Notes: a model not told the origin generated them from the sequence alone. DNA of 64,000 nt from Chitinimonas arctica (GCF_007431345.1 NZ_CP041730.1:1984001-2048000); one strand, 5' to 3'. Shown: positions 34,860 through 43,508, counted from the stretch's first letter. Program-made: numbers and translations.

Positions 34860-37079
34860 ATGACAAGCGCTTTACCGGTCAATGCGCAGGCTGTCGAAAC
34901 CCCTTCCAGGCGAACCTATGCCACCTCCACGCCGACCGGGGCCGCCGAACTGGATAGGCATGGGTCCTGGCCCTGCCTGCAAGCCATGGGGGAGCTGCAC
35001 TACACCAGCAGCCCGCTGCAACGCCGGGCCAGCGTGCACAACGGTATCAGCGTGGGCGAAAACGCCGCGGTCGAACGCCTGAGCGGCGGCCGGGTCGATC
35101 TGCATGCGCTGGGCGCCAGCGTGCAGCGCGTTCCCGCCGGAGATCCCAGACTGCAGGCCATCGGCGCCCGCTCCTATGCCCAAGGCACGCAAGCCCTGGT
35201 CAGCAACGATGCCGATAGAGGACATGAAATCTGGCACCTGGCGCAACAAGCGATGGGGCAGGTACAAGCCGACACGGTCATTGCCGGGCGGGCCGTGAAT
35301 ACCGACACCACGCTGGAAAGCGAGGCGGATCGCATGGGGGCTGCCATTGCCAGGGAAGCGCCTCTCGCCCCGAGCGGGGAGGCCAGCGCCAGCAATGCAC
35401 CGCCGGCAGCGGCTCCTATCCAGGGGGTATTCGGCGACGAGCGCAAGCCCGACCCTTGGGCCCATCGCAAGGCGCAGTTCAAGCGCGGCATCGATCCCGA
35501 TGAAGCCCGTCGCCGCAGATTCGAACAAACCGTCGAATTACGTAAGAAGAAGCGCGAAGAGATTCTTTGGGAACGACGCAATCGCATATCCGCAACCACG
35601 AGCGAAAGTACTCAACCCAGTACATTTGGTGGGTTTGGTGGGTTTGGTGGATTCGGCGGGTTTGGTGGCTTCGGTGGCTTCGGCCAAACCAGCCCTGGTT
35701 TTACCAGCTTTGGCAGCGGATTTAATTCGCCTGGCTTTACTCCGACCGTATCCGGTTTCTCCAGCTTCGGCGCTTCGCCCTTTGGTCCAACTACCCCCAG
35801 CCCCTTCACGTTCGGCTCATCAAGCTTCGATCCTTCCAGCTTCGGCCCTTATCGCTCCGGTGGCACGGATATCGGTAGCAGCACCACGCCTTCCTGGCCC
35901 CTGCCGCTCGGTACGGTCGAACCCTCGCTGGAGCAGGAATCTGCCTGGGACGACGATATCGCAAGTTTGACTTCCGCCTTCGAGGCCTTGTCGCTTTCGT
36001 TCGTCGATAAGGAGGGCGAAAACCATCTGGTCTATCTGGACCCGAGGAGCGGAGAGGTGATCGTCCATTCCAACCCTGTTCCCCTCGATACCATTATCAA
36101 AAACAAGAAATGGGAAAAGATCGCGATCTCGGCCGCAACACTCGTCAAGCTAAAGGCAGCGCAAACCACGATCACCGCCGAGTTGAAGAACTATGGCAAA
36201 AAGCGCTCGAAAATCGCCGGCGGGGCCCTGCGACAGGCATTGGAAGATGCCAAGGATATTCTGGAAACCGTCAGTAACATCCCCATTCCCGCCGTCGATC
36301 TGAGCGGCTCGACCAATTACGGCAGCAATACCAATCCTACCGAGGGCATCTACGTCAATGCCGACCCCTTATCGATCAACGGAGTCAACCCAGGTTTCTC
36401 GCCCTCCAAGGACGGACGATTGATGACGGCGATACGGGCCGCGGCACCCGGAAAGGAAGGGAAAAATTACAAACAGATGCACCTGCTCAACGACAATGTG
36501 TTCGGTCCAGGGGAGCTGTGGAATCTCACTCCGGGGCCGGCCCAAAGCAATTCCGACATGGAACATGGCGTGGAAACCGATTTGAAGAAAGCCATCATCG
36601 ACGAGGGCGTGGTTATGACTTTCGATGCCACCGTCGATTACAAGAACGATCCGATGGCTGCTACCGTCACCGAACTCAATAACAACCCCAACCTGTACCG
36701 CTTCAACAGCATTAAATTCACGGCTACTCAATGGGCTGCCGATGCGGCATCGAAGACATATAAATCCGGCGTGAATATCAATCAAACGGTCCAGGATATC
36801 GACGGAGCAAAAGTCAGATGGGATTGGGGCTCACTGACGCCGCTCGTCGCCAAGCCGCAGATCCTCACCACCACCGACGCCCAGGAATTGAAGGACGTCA
36901 ATATACCTGCCGGCACCGCGAATCACATCGTGGATTTCAATACCAATGGGCCTGGATTTGCGCTCGCCGGCAAGAGCGACAAGCGTAAGCAATTTTTCGA
37001 CGCGATCAGGGCCTGGCACGGTAAAACAAAAATCGTGTTATCGGACAATTGGGATGCCAATGCAGTGCTCTGGAAATAA
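34860..37079 (+). CDS. eCIS-core toxin with importin-beta-binding-like and FG-repeat segments
   Basis: 739-residue multi-part protein. (1) Residues about 60-165 resemble the eCIS-core/DUF4157 domain: HEIWH at 122-126 (HExxH) and ESEADRMG with Glu155. (2) Residues about 201-244 closely match the importin-alpha IBB domain: ARRRRFEQTVELRKKKREE, then ERRN. (3) Residues 255-331 hold 12 Phe-Gly dipeptides, including seven in tandem. (4) A linker like those of DUF4157 toxins. (5) From about 490 on, a nuclease-like end with QMHLLNDNVFGPG (His541), NLTP, and N/E residues. No signal peptide; GAGGAA ribosome site. The start 34860 is preferred over longer frames. It has no contractile-injection genes nearby. 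Domain labels are by eye; nuclear targeting is inference. Confidence 0.82.
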   Translation: MTSALPVNAQAVETPSRRTYATSTPTGAAELDRHGSWPCLQAMGELHYTSSPLQRRASVHNGISVGENAAVERLSGGRVDLHALGASVQRVPAGDPRLQAIGARSYAQGTQALVSNDADRGHEIWHLAQQAMGQVQADTVIAGRAVNTDTTLESEADRMGAAIAREAPLAPSGEASASNAPPAAAPIQGVFGDERKPDPWAHRKAQFKRGIDPDEARRRRFEQTVELRKKKREEILWERRNRISATTSESTQPSTFGGFGGFGGFGGFGGFGGFGQTSPGFTSFGSGFNSPGFTPTVSGFSSFGASPFGPTTPSPFTFGSSSFDPSSFGPYRSGGTDIGSSTTPSWPLPLGTVEPSLEQESAWDDDIASLTSAFEALSLSFVDKEGENHLVYLDPRSGEVIVHSNPVPLDTIIKNKKWEKIAISAATLVKLKAAQTTITAELKNYGKKRSKIAGGALRQALEDAKDILETVSNIPIPAVDLSGSTNYGSNTNPTEGIYVNADPLSINGVNPGFSPSKDGRLMTAIRAAAPGKEGKNYKQMHLLNDNVFGPGELWNLTPGPAQSNSDMEHGVETDLKKAIIDEGVVMTFDATVDYKNDPMAATVTELNNNPNLYRFNSIKFTATQWAADAASKTYKSGVNINQTVQDIDGAKVRWDWGSLTPLVAKPQILTTTDAQELKDVNIPAGTANHIVDFNTNGPGFALAGKSDKRKQFFDAIRAWHGKTKIVLSDNWDANAVLWK
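35625..35684 (+). repeat. 9-bp tandem repeat encoding Phe-Gly-Gly
   Basis: Six and two-thirds units of a TTY-GGY-GGN repeat inside the toxin-like gene. Third positions vary between units (ttt/ttc, ggt/ggc, ggg/gga/ggc), so the amino-acid pattern is kept while the DNA has drifted. This points to selection on the protein rather than a fresh slippage product. Confidence 0.85.
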
Positions 37080-37087
37080 GTGCGCCA

Positions 37088-37846
37088 TCAAGGCGGCGCA
37101 ATCCCGTAGCGCTGGCGCAAGGCAAGATCCTCGGCACTGCCCTGAAATGCCTTGAGGGCCGTGTCGAACCGTTCCACCAGTTCGGCGCTGACCGTCTTGC
37201 GCGAGAACAGCGCGTAGAAACGCGCCATTTCACCCGGCGCCGGCGCCATGGCGATGCCGTCCTGCCAGCCGGCGCGGTTGATCAGATGCTGGCCGACATG
37301 GCGCTCTTCGATCACATAATCGACCTGGCCCGCCAGCAGGCGCCGAAAATTGCTGTGCTGGTCATAGGAAACCACCGCGCGGCCATGATCGCGGATAAAG
37401 TCGTTGATGGCCGGCACATAGGCCCAGCCGTGGACCAGGCCGGCCGTCTTGCCTTCCAGATCGGCCCGGCTCTTGTAACTGGCGGCTTCGGCGCGGCGCA
37501 TGAACATGCGCCAATGGGTATCGGTCAAAGGCGTGGCGGGAAAGCGTAGATAGCTGCGATCCGCTTCCAGCAAGGCCCCATTCACCGCCACATCCGCCTC
37601 GCCGGCCGCCAGCACGGCCAGCAGCCGCTTCCAGGGGATACTGCTGGTCGGCAGCACCAGCTCCACATCCATATTGCGCAAGACGGCCCGCAGTTTATCT
37701 ATGCTGTAACCCTTGACCTGACCGTGCTCGACATACTCGTAGGGACGCCACTCATCGGTCACCAGCCGTAGACGAACCGGTTCGGCCGCCTGTGCGTAGA
37801 GCGCAGCGGCCATGGCCAGCCAGCCGAAAAACAGCCTTAACCCCAT
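37088..37846 (-). CDS. Periplasmic amino-acid-type solute-binding protein (SBP_bac_3)
   Basis: 252-residue exported protein with a signal peptide ending near AQAAEP and a type-3 solute-binding fold: VTDEWRPYEYVEHGQVKGYSID shortened to its core, then FPATPLTDTHWRMF and DLEGKTAGLVHG. No ABC permease or kinase is next to it. Orphan proteins of this type often work as stand-alone sensors or scavengers; the ligand is unknown. It converges with the toxin-like gene (8-base gap) and lies downstream of hemW on the same strand. Confidence 0.83.
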   Translation of the reverse strand: MGLRLFFGWLAMAAALYAQAAEPVRLRLVTDEWRPYEYVEHGQVKGYSIDKLRAVLRNMDVELVLPTSSIPWKRLLAVLAAGEADVAVNGALLEADRSYLRFPATPLTDTHWRMFMRRAEAASYKSRADLEGKTAGLVHGWAYVPAINDFIRDHGRAVVSYDQHSNFRRLLAGQVDYVIEERHVGQHLINRAGWQDGIAMAPAPGEMARFYALFSRKTVSAELVERFDTALKAFQGSAEDLALRQRYGIAPP

Positions 37847-37893
37847 GGGCCATCCCCTGGCGCATACCCGATTGGTGCCGTATCGCTACGGCC

Positions 37894-39120
37894 TTAGCCT
37901 GGCGTACCGTCCGGCAGAAACAGCGTCTGTAGCCGATTCAGATAGCGTTGGCCCAGCAGGGACGGCGCCAGCCGCATCGGATCGGCTTCCAGCAGACCCG
38001 CCTTTACCGCCGCCTCCAGGCGGGCGGCAACGGTGGCAAGCGGCAAGCCGGTCCGTTCACTATAGAACGCGGTCGGCACGCCTTCCGTCAATCGCAAGGC
38101 ATTGAGCATGAATTCAAAGGGCAGATCGTCGTGGCCGACCGTCTCTTCCGTCTGCACGGCGTTGCCGTCCGCCACGGCCTTCAGATAGGCGGCCGGCTGC
38201 TTGTAGCGCGCCTGCCGCACGATGCGGTCATGAAAACTCAGCTTGCCATGCGCACCCGCGCCGATGCCGAGATAATCACCGAATTGCCAGTAATTCAGAT
38301 TGTGCCTGGCCTGATGGCCGGGCCGGGCGAAGGCCGATGTCTCGTAATGCACGAAGCCGGCCGCAGCCAGCCGCGCCTCGATGGCGTCATGCATGTCCGC
38401 CGCCGTGTCGTCGTCCGGCAAGGCCGGCGGATAGCGGTAGAAATAGGTATTGGGTTCCAGGGTCAGGTGGTAGCAGCTCAGATGCGTCGGCGAAAACGAC
38501 AGCGCCGTCTCCACATCGGCCAGCGCCTGCTCGATGCTTTGTCCAGGCAGGGCAAACATCAGGTCCAGGTTGAAGGTATCGAATACCTCGCCGGCCAGCG
38601 CAGCCGCCCGGCGCGCTTCCTCGCCGTCATGGATACGGCCGATGGCGGCCAGATGTTCGGGATTGAAGCTCTGGATACCGATGGAGAGCCGGTTGATGCC
38701 CGCCGCCCGATAGCCACGGAACTTGTCCGCTTCCACCGTGCCCGGATTGGCCTCCAGGGTGATCTCCGCATCGGGCAGCAGCTTGGTACGGGCGCGAATA
38801 CCCGCCAGCAGGCTATCCATGGCTTCGGCCGAGAACAGGCTGGGCGTACCGCCACCCATGAAGATGGTATGGATGGGCCGGCCCCAGATAAGCGGCAGAC
38901 CCTGCTCCAGATCGGTCAACAGCGCCGCGATATAGGCGGCCTCGTCAAAGCCTCCCTTGGACTCATGCGAATTGAAATCGCAATACGGGCATTTACGCAC
39001 GCACCAGGGGAAATGGATATACAGGGACAAGGGCGGCAGCGCATTGAGCTGCCATGCGCCACGGCCTGGCGGCGCCACCGCGACCGGCCGATAGCTGGTA
39101 TGGGGATGAATGGGAATCAT
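37894..39120 (-). CDS. hemW: Radical SAM heme chaperone HemW
   Basis: 408-residue radical SAM protein of the HemW (formerly HemN-like) family, which binds heme and inserts it into target proteins. The cluster motif is CVRKCPYCDF, preceded by LSLYIHFPWC as in HemW. GGGTPSL follows. The N-terminus is about 30 residues longer than the core; an internal Met is not obvious, so I keep the ATG at 39120. Next to rdgB, as in many betaproteobacteria. Confidence 0.92.
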   Translation of the reverse strand: MIPIHPHTSYRPVAVAPPGRGAWQLNALPPLSLYIHFPWCVRKCPYCDFNSHESKGGFDEAAYIAALLTDLEQGLPLIWGRPIHTIFMGGGTPSLFSAEAMDSLLAGIRARTKLLPDAEITLEANPGTVEADKFRGYRAAGINRLSIGIQSFNPEHLAAIGRIHDGEEARRAAALAGEVFDTFNLDLMFALPGQSIEQALADVETALSFSPTHLSCYHLTLEPNTYFYRYPPALPDDDTAADMHDAIEARLAAAGFVHYETSAFARPGHQARHNLNYWQFGDYLGIGAGAHGKLSFHDRIVRQARYKQPAAYLKAVADGNAVQTEETVGHDDLPFEFMLNALRLTEGVPTAFYSERTGLPLATVAARLEAAVKAGLLEADPMRLAPSLLGQRYLNRLQTLFLPDGTPG

Positions 39121-39169
39121 GACCGGCTCGCAGGCGGGCCGGGCTTACGCGACAACATGGCAACTTCTT

Positions 39170-39382
39170 TCACGGCTTGCGGTAGGGATTGTGCAGCTCA
39201 TCCACCATGGCATGCAGGGCGACGCGCATCTGTGCTTCCGATACTTCCATCAGGATGCCGTCTTCCAGCGCATCTTGCGCCAGCTGGCGGATCTCGTTGA
39301 GGTTTTCTTCCATTACCTTGACCTTTTCGAAGCAGCTCACCACCGAGCCGTCATCCTTTTGCCATTTGGGCCATTTGCTCAT
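39170..39382 (-). CDS. Small conserved hypothetical protein
   Basis: 70-residue acidic helical protein (MSKWPKWQKDDGSVVSCFEK start, then LAQDALEDGILMEVSEAQMR). I chose the ATG at 39382 with AAAGGACAGCA upstream; the longer frame adds an unlikely Cys/Ser-rich leader. It lies between rdgB and hemW on the same strand, and a small acidic gene of this kind is common at this place in betaproteobacteria. Function unknown. Confidence 0.75.
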   Translation of the reverse strand: MSKWPKWQKDDGSVVSCFEKVKVMEENLNEIRQLAQDALEDGILMEVSEAQMRVALHAMVDELHNPYRKP

Positions 39383-39431
39383 TGCTGTCCTTTCAGAGTG
39401 GGAAACGGCGTCGCCACACATCCTCGCGGTC

Positions 39432-40034
39432 CTAGGCCTCGTCCTCGGTCAATTTGGCCAACAAATTGGCGAGGGCCAAACCGCGATGGCTGATGGGATT
39501 CTTTTCCGCCGGGCTCAACTCGGCGGCTGTCTTGCCCAGGGCGGGGATCAGGAACAGCGGATCGTAGCCGAAGCCGCCGTCGCCGCGTGCCTGTTCGAGA
39601 ATCCTGCCATCCAGGCGTCCTTCGGCGATCAGCGGGCGGGGATCGTCGGCATGGCGCACCAGCACCAGCACCGCGTAGTAGAACGCCCGCCTATCCGCAT
39701 GGCTGGCCAATTCGGCCAAGAGCTTGTCGTTATTGCGCTGGTCCGATTTCGGCTCGCCGGCATAGCGGGCCGAGTAGACGCCAGGCGCACCGCCCAGTGC
39801 CGGCACGCAGATACCGGAATCGTCTGCCAGCGCCGGCAGCCCCGTTGCCGCCGCCGCATGGCGTGCCTTCAGCAGGGCATTCTCTATGAAAGTGCAGTGC
39901 GGTTCTTCTGCTTCCGGCACACCCAACTGCCCCTGCGGAATCAGTTCAATGGCCAGCGGTGCGAACAGCCGCTGGAATTCCTTCAGCTTGCCGGCGTTAT
40001 TGCTGGCGAGAACCAGTCTATTCATCGTATTCAT
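39432..40034 (-). CDS. rdgB: RdgB/HAM1 non-canonical purine NTP pyrophosphatase
   Basis: About 200 residues. It cleans dITP and XTP from the nucleotide pool. Motifs: LVLASNNAGKLKEF, ADDSGICVPALGGAPGVYSARYAG reduced to its core DDSG…SARYAG, GDGGFGYDP and KNPISHRG. I use the ATG at 40034 because it forms an ATGA overlap with the upstream stop; the ATG three codons later is an alternative. Confidence 0.93.
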   Translation of the reverse strand: MNTMNRLVLASNNAGKLKEFQRLFAPLAIELIPQGQLGVPEAEEPHCTFIENALLKARHAAAATGLPALADDSGICVPALGGAPGVYSARYAGEPKSDQRNNDKLLAELASHADRRAFYYAVLVLVRHADDPRPLIAEGRLDGRILEQARGDGGFGYDPLFLIPALGKTAAELSPAEKNPISHRGLALANLLAKLTEDEA

Positions 40035-40549
40035 TCCTGTCCTGCCGCCGCTTGCTGCGGCACGGTACGCGTTTCGGCGACCGCCAGCCGCAGGGCGTCG
40101 GCGAATTTTTCCGGCTGGGGCAGACCGAACCAGATCATCCGGCCGTCCTGCGTGGTCAACTTGACACCGCGATTGAGCGCCGGGGTAAAGTTGCCGCCAT
40201 GTACTTCGGCACCCGCCACGCTGCGCAGCGGCCGGGTAGGCTGATCGGGCAGGCTGCCCACCTCGACGGCGGCGATCTCGGCCAGCGGGAGCCGGCGCAC
40301 GATATCGTGATGCAGAAAACCCCAGCGCCAGCACAGCGCATCGCCATCCCGCCATAGCTGGTAACCCATGCGCGGCGCAAACCACCAGACCAGCACCACG
40401 CCGACCACCGCGTAACTGGCCATCAGCCAGGTGGGCGCGGCCTGACTGACCAGGTACCAGCCCGGCAGCGCCAATACCATCAGGCCCAGCAGGGCCGGCG
40501 GCCAGATCACCATCTGGCGTAAGGCATCGGTTCTTTTCATATCGCTCAA
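40031..40549 (-). CDS. Two-helix membrane protein, PH-like C-terminal region
   Basis: 172-residue protein with two hydrophobic helices (about 12-33 and 40-56) and a soluble end of beta-strands (ALCWRWGFLHHDIVRRLPL, trimmed) resembling bacterial PH-domain proteins. No enzyme motif is present. ATGA overlaps with both the upstream protease-like gene and rdgB show that it belongs to this operon. Confidence 0.65.
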   Translation of the reverse strand: MSDMKRTDALRQMVIWPPALLGLMVLALPGWYLVSQAAPTWLMASYAVVGVVLVWWFAPRMGYQLWRDGDALCWRWGFLHHDIVRRLPLAEIAAVEVGSLPDQPTRPLRSVAGAEVHGGNFTPALNRGVKLTTQDGRMIWFGLPQPEKFADALRLAVAETRTVPQQAAAGQE

Positions 40550-41205
40550 TACTTCTTCTTAAGGATCATGCGATCCCCATCATTTTGAATCGTCAACTGA
40601 CTGAGCATGCTCATGCCAATCAACGGCTTTTCCGGAAAATCACCGTCGCTCACCACCACGCTGACGTTGTAGAGCGTAATGCCTTCCAGTTTGATTTCGT
40701 CCGCTGTGGTCAACCAGGCTTTCTTGATACCCTGCGCCGTAGACATGCGCACCGGCCTGCTGCGGTCCTGCTTGACCCCCAGGGTCACCGCATCCGGACC
40801 GGATAGCGACAGATAGGTGGCGCCGGTATCGATGATCCCCTGCAGGGCAATGCCCCGCGAGCTGATCTGCGCCATGAAATGACCGCCGCGTCCCGCATAC
40901 AGCGTAGCGGTATTGCTGGAACCGGCAGTCGCATCCTTGCCATTGCCGACGCTCGCGGCGAAGAAACCCTGTCCCAGCCGCACGGTGCTGCGCTTGCCGC
41001 CCGACTCGAACACCGCCGACTCCATCGTCACCGAAACCAGTTTGACGCCCTCACGAGTCTCCCCCACACCGAGGGTAATCGGCTTGCCGCCGAAGGAAAC
41101 CGACGCCTTGCTGCCCATGGTAGCCAACAATACCGGCTCCGCCGCCAGGGCTGCCTGGCTCAGCAACAATGCAAGGACGCCAGCCATGCAGACAGCGGTT
41201 TTCAT
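40546..41205 (-). CDS. Retropepsin-like aspartic protease (TIGR02281 type)
   Basis: 219-residue exported protein with a signal peptide (Met-Lys, Leu-rich core, ALAA cleavage) and a C-terminal clan AA aspartic protease domain. The active-site motif is IIDTGATYLSLS, and the family's second conserved strand LIGMSMLSQL follows. Periplasmic; substrate unknown. The ATG at 41205 overlaps the dusA stop (ATGA). Confidence 0.83.
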   Translation of the reverse strand: MKTAVCMAGVLALLLSQAALAAEPVLLATMGSKASVSFGGKPITLGVGETREGVKLVSVTMESAVFESGGKRSTVRLGQGFFAASVGNGKDATAGSSNTATLYAGRGGHFMAQISSRGIALQGIIDTGATYLSLSGPDAVTLGVKQDRSRPVRMSTAQGIKKAWLTTADEIKLEGITLYNVSVVVSDGDFPEKPLIGMSMLSQLTIQNDGDRMILKKKY

Positions 41206-42224
41206 TCGGCAACCTTTATCTTGGATTCCAATTCGGCCAGCGCCAATTCGATCACTTCCGGACCGGCGCCGTTCAGTATCTTGCTGTCGGACAGCAGGCG
41301 CCGCCAATTGCGGGCGCCGTACTGGCCCTGGAACAGCCCCAGAATATGCCGCACCACATGCTTGGGCAACGTGCGGCTGGTCGCCATGCGCTCGGCGATA
41401 TACGGCATCATCGCCCGCGCCACCTCGACGCGGCTGCTGACCGGCCTGCCATCGCCGTAATAGCGGGCATCCACCTCGGCGAACTGGTAGGGATCGTGAT
41501 AGGCCATGCGACCTATCATCACGCCATCGACGTGCTGTAGCTGCTCATCCACCGTCTGCCAGTTATCGATGCCACCGTTGATGATGATTTCCAACCGAGG
41601 GAAGTCGCGCTTCAAGCGGTGCACGTAATCGTACTTGAGCGGCGGAATCTCGCGATTTTCCTTGGGACTCAAGCCCTTGAGAATGGCATTGCGGGCGTGG
41701 GCGATAAATACCTCGCAACCGGCATCGGCGACCGTGCCGACGAAATCGCGCAGGTACTCGTAGTGCTCTACTTCATTGATGCCAATGCGATGCTTGACCG
41801 TCACATCTATCCCCACCGCATCGCGCATGGCCTTGACGCAATCCGCCACCAGGCCGGGCTCATCCATCAGGCAAGCCCCGAAGGCCCCCGACTGCACCCG
41901 TTCCGACGGGCAGCCGACATTGATATTGACCTCGTCGTAACCCCACTGCTCCGCCAGCTTGGCGCAAGTGGCCAGGTCGGCCGGATCGCACCCGCCCAGT
42001 TGCAGCGCCACCGGTTGCTCGCAATCGGAAAAATCCAGGAAGCGGCTACGGTCGCCATGGATGATGGCGCCGGTGGTGACCATCTCGGTATAGAGAAAGG
42101 TATGGCGCGTGATCTGCCGCAGAAAGAACCGGTAGTGACGGTCCGTCCAGTCCAGCATGGGTGCCAGGCAGACGCGGCGGGGGCTGGGGGTTGCGGGTAG
42201 GTCTTGCTGTATCGCGGTATTCAT
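41202..42224 (-). CDS. dusA: tRNA-dihydrouridine(20/20a) synthase DusA
   Basis: 340-residue FMN enzyme that reduces uridines in the tRNA D-loop. It has RVCLAPMLDWTDRHYRFF, the catalytic Cys in GAFGACLM, the NVGCPS motif, KHRIGIN and the FMN-phosphate loop INGGI...IGRMAY. I use the ATG at 42224. It heads the minus-strand operon dusA, protease-like gene, membrane protein, rdgB. Confidence 0.94.
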   Translation of the reverse strand: MNTAIQQDLPATPSPRRVCLAPMLDWTDRHYRFFLRQITRHTFLYTEMVTTGAIIHGDRSRFLDFSDCEQPVALQLGGCDPADLATCAKLAEQWGYDEVNINVGCPSERVQSGAFGACLMDEPGLVADCVKAMRDAVGIDVTVKHRIGINEVEHYEYLRDFVGTVADAGCEVFIAHARNAILKGLSPKENREIPPLKYDYVHRLKRDFPRLEIIINGGIDNWQTVDEQLQHVDGVMIGRMAYHDPYQFAEVDARYYGDGRPVSSRVEVARAMMPYIAERMATSRTLPKHVVRHILGLFQGQYGARNWRRLLSDSKILNGAGPEVIELALAELESKIKVAE

Positions 42225-42356
42225 GGTGCTTACTATGCCGGCAAGGGGATGGCCAAACCCACACATATCCGGCCAGTGCGAGTGAAGAAGGAGGGCGCTA
42301 GTTTACAATGAAGTTACCCAGGCGCGCGGGTCCAGAGGGGCCGCTGTCCATCGCCG

Positions 42357-43061
42357 CTAGTTGAAGTCGAATACTTCTCTCTGCGAACCTCGAATAAACA
42401 CGGCGATACTGCCTTCCGTGTACAGATCCCATTCCTCCGTCTCGATAGGATTCGGTTCCGCAAACGCCCGCGGGTTAAATACCGCTACGCATCCGCCATG
42501 CAGAGGGGCCCTTACCGAGCTGTACTGCACCAAATCGATGGCGCCTTCAGCCCGAACCGCATCTCCTATCGCCCAAGTATCTGCATAGTCGCCAGCGCTC
42601 ATCCACCTTTGCGGATCTGCATCGTAAGGGGGTTTACGTAAATCCAGTGCGGCCCCTTTTAGCACGACTTTAAATAACGTCCGCCGTAGCGCCTGACTCT
42701 TGCTCCTTAGCCCTTCCGAAGCGTGAGCAAACCGGCTGTTCCAATAACCGGTTTCAGCCATGGCCGTCTCTTTGGCGTCCGCTCCATAGAAAATCCCCGC
42801 AGAGAAGGGTCTGCCGAAACGCGTGCCATAGCGAGAGGCACAGTAGCGAAATGGGCTGAAGAGTAGATAGTGCAGCTTCTCTGCCTCTGCAAACCCTTCC
42901 GGCAACGGCGGTTTGGCCAAGTCAAGCAACTCCTCAAGCAGCTGCTGTTTCCGCAGGTCGTTTCCCACCAAGGCAAGCGTTGCTCCCTGCTGCTGGGATT
43001 CAACGGAACGCCATGACTGGAGCTGGCGATGACGAGCGTTAACAACGGCCGCGATAGGCAT
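42357..43061 (-). CDS. RES-family toxin
   Basis: 234-residue RES-domain protein. RES toxins are ADP-ribosyltransferase-like NAD-degrading enzymes. The domain's conserved residues are visible as LLFSPFRY, TRFGRPFSAGIFYGA, KETAMAETGYW and the Ser in VQYSSVR. Its start lies 23 bases inside the end of the upstream Xre antitoxin gene, the common order antitoxin then toxin. An intact, plausible toxin-antitoxin pair. Confidence 0.88.
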   Translation of the reverse strand: MPIAAVVNARHRQLQSWRSVESQQQGATLALVGNDLRKQQLLEELLDLAKPPLPEGFAEAEKLHYLLFSPFRYCASRYGTRFGRPFSAGIFYGADAKETAMAETGYWNSRFAHASEGLRSKSQALRRTLFKVVLKGAALDLRKPPYDADPQRWMSAGDYADTWAIGDAVRAEGAIDLVQYSSVRAPLHGGCVAVFNPRAFAEPNPIETEEWDLYTEGSIAVFIRGSQREVFDFN

Positions 43062-43413
43062 CCAAATACCCCCGAACTTGATGCAGCCCGGATGGGCGGA
43101 GCATGAGTTTCAATGGAACCGACGCCAAGTCGGTGTTATAGGTCGTCAGCCATGCTTTCATATGTTCCAGGTTGCTGCCAAGTATGGAAGCCAGCGAGCG
43201 ATAAACGAGCACAAACGTCGCAGCCGAATCGACTACCGGCCTATCCCCTTCCAGGGTCATCTTACCAGCCGCCAAACGGCTCACGGTGGAGCTGGACACC
43301 CCCAAAATTGCAGCCAGATCAGCTTGCTTCACCGTAAGCTTTTCCGCGGCAGCAAGTGTCGCTTCCGTTAAAACTTGAGCCTTGTCTAACGCTACTTTTG
43401 CTCTTGTACTCAT
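43039..43413 (-). CDS. Xre/MbcA/ParS-type antitoxin
   Basis: About 124 residues: an N-terminal helix-turn-helix (VKQADLAAILGVSSSTVSRLAAG) trimmed here to its recognisable core QADLAAILGVSSSTVS, and a C-terminal toxin-binding region ending PSGLHQVRGYLDAYRG. The ATG at 43413 is preferred; the upstream TTG/ATG codons lack a ribosome site. Partners the RES toxin immediately downstream and probably represses the pair. Confidence 0.86.
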   Translation of the reverse strand: MSTRAKVALDKAQVLTEATLAAAEKLTVKQADLAAILGVSSSTVSRLAAGKMTLEGDRPVVDSAATFVLVYRSLASILGSNLEHMKAWLTTYNTDLASVPLKLMLRPSGLHQVRGYLDAYRGRC

Positions 43414-43508
43414 GTAAATGGCCCCAAAAGCGAGTGCTCGAAAATGAGCCTCCATTTCATTCACATGCAAAGAATATCATTGTCACCCGTCAAATGACAC
43501 ATCCCTCC

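Noticed and set aside
35612..35809. Minus-strand Pro/Lys-rich frame opposite the FG repeats
   Set aside because: Mirror image of the Phe-Gly repeat; no independent support.
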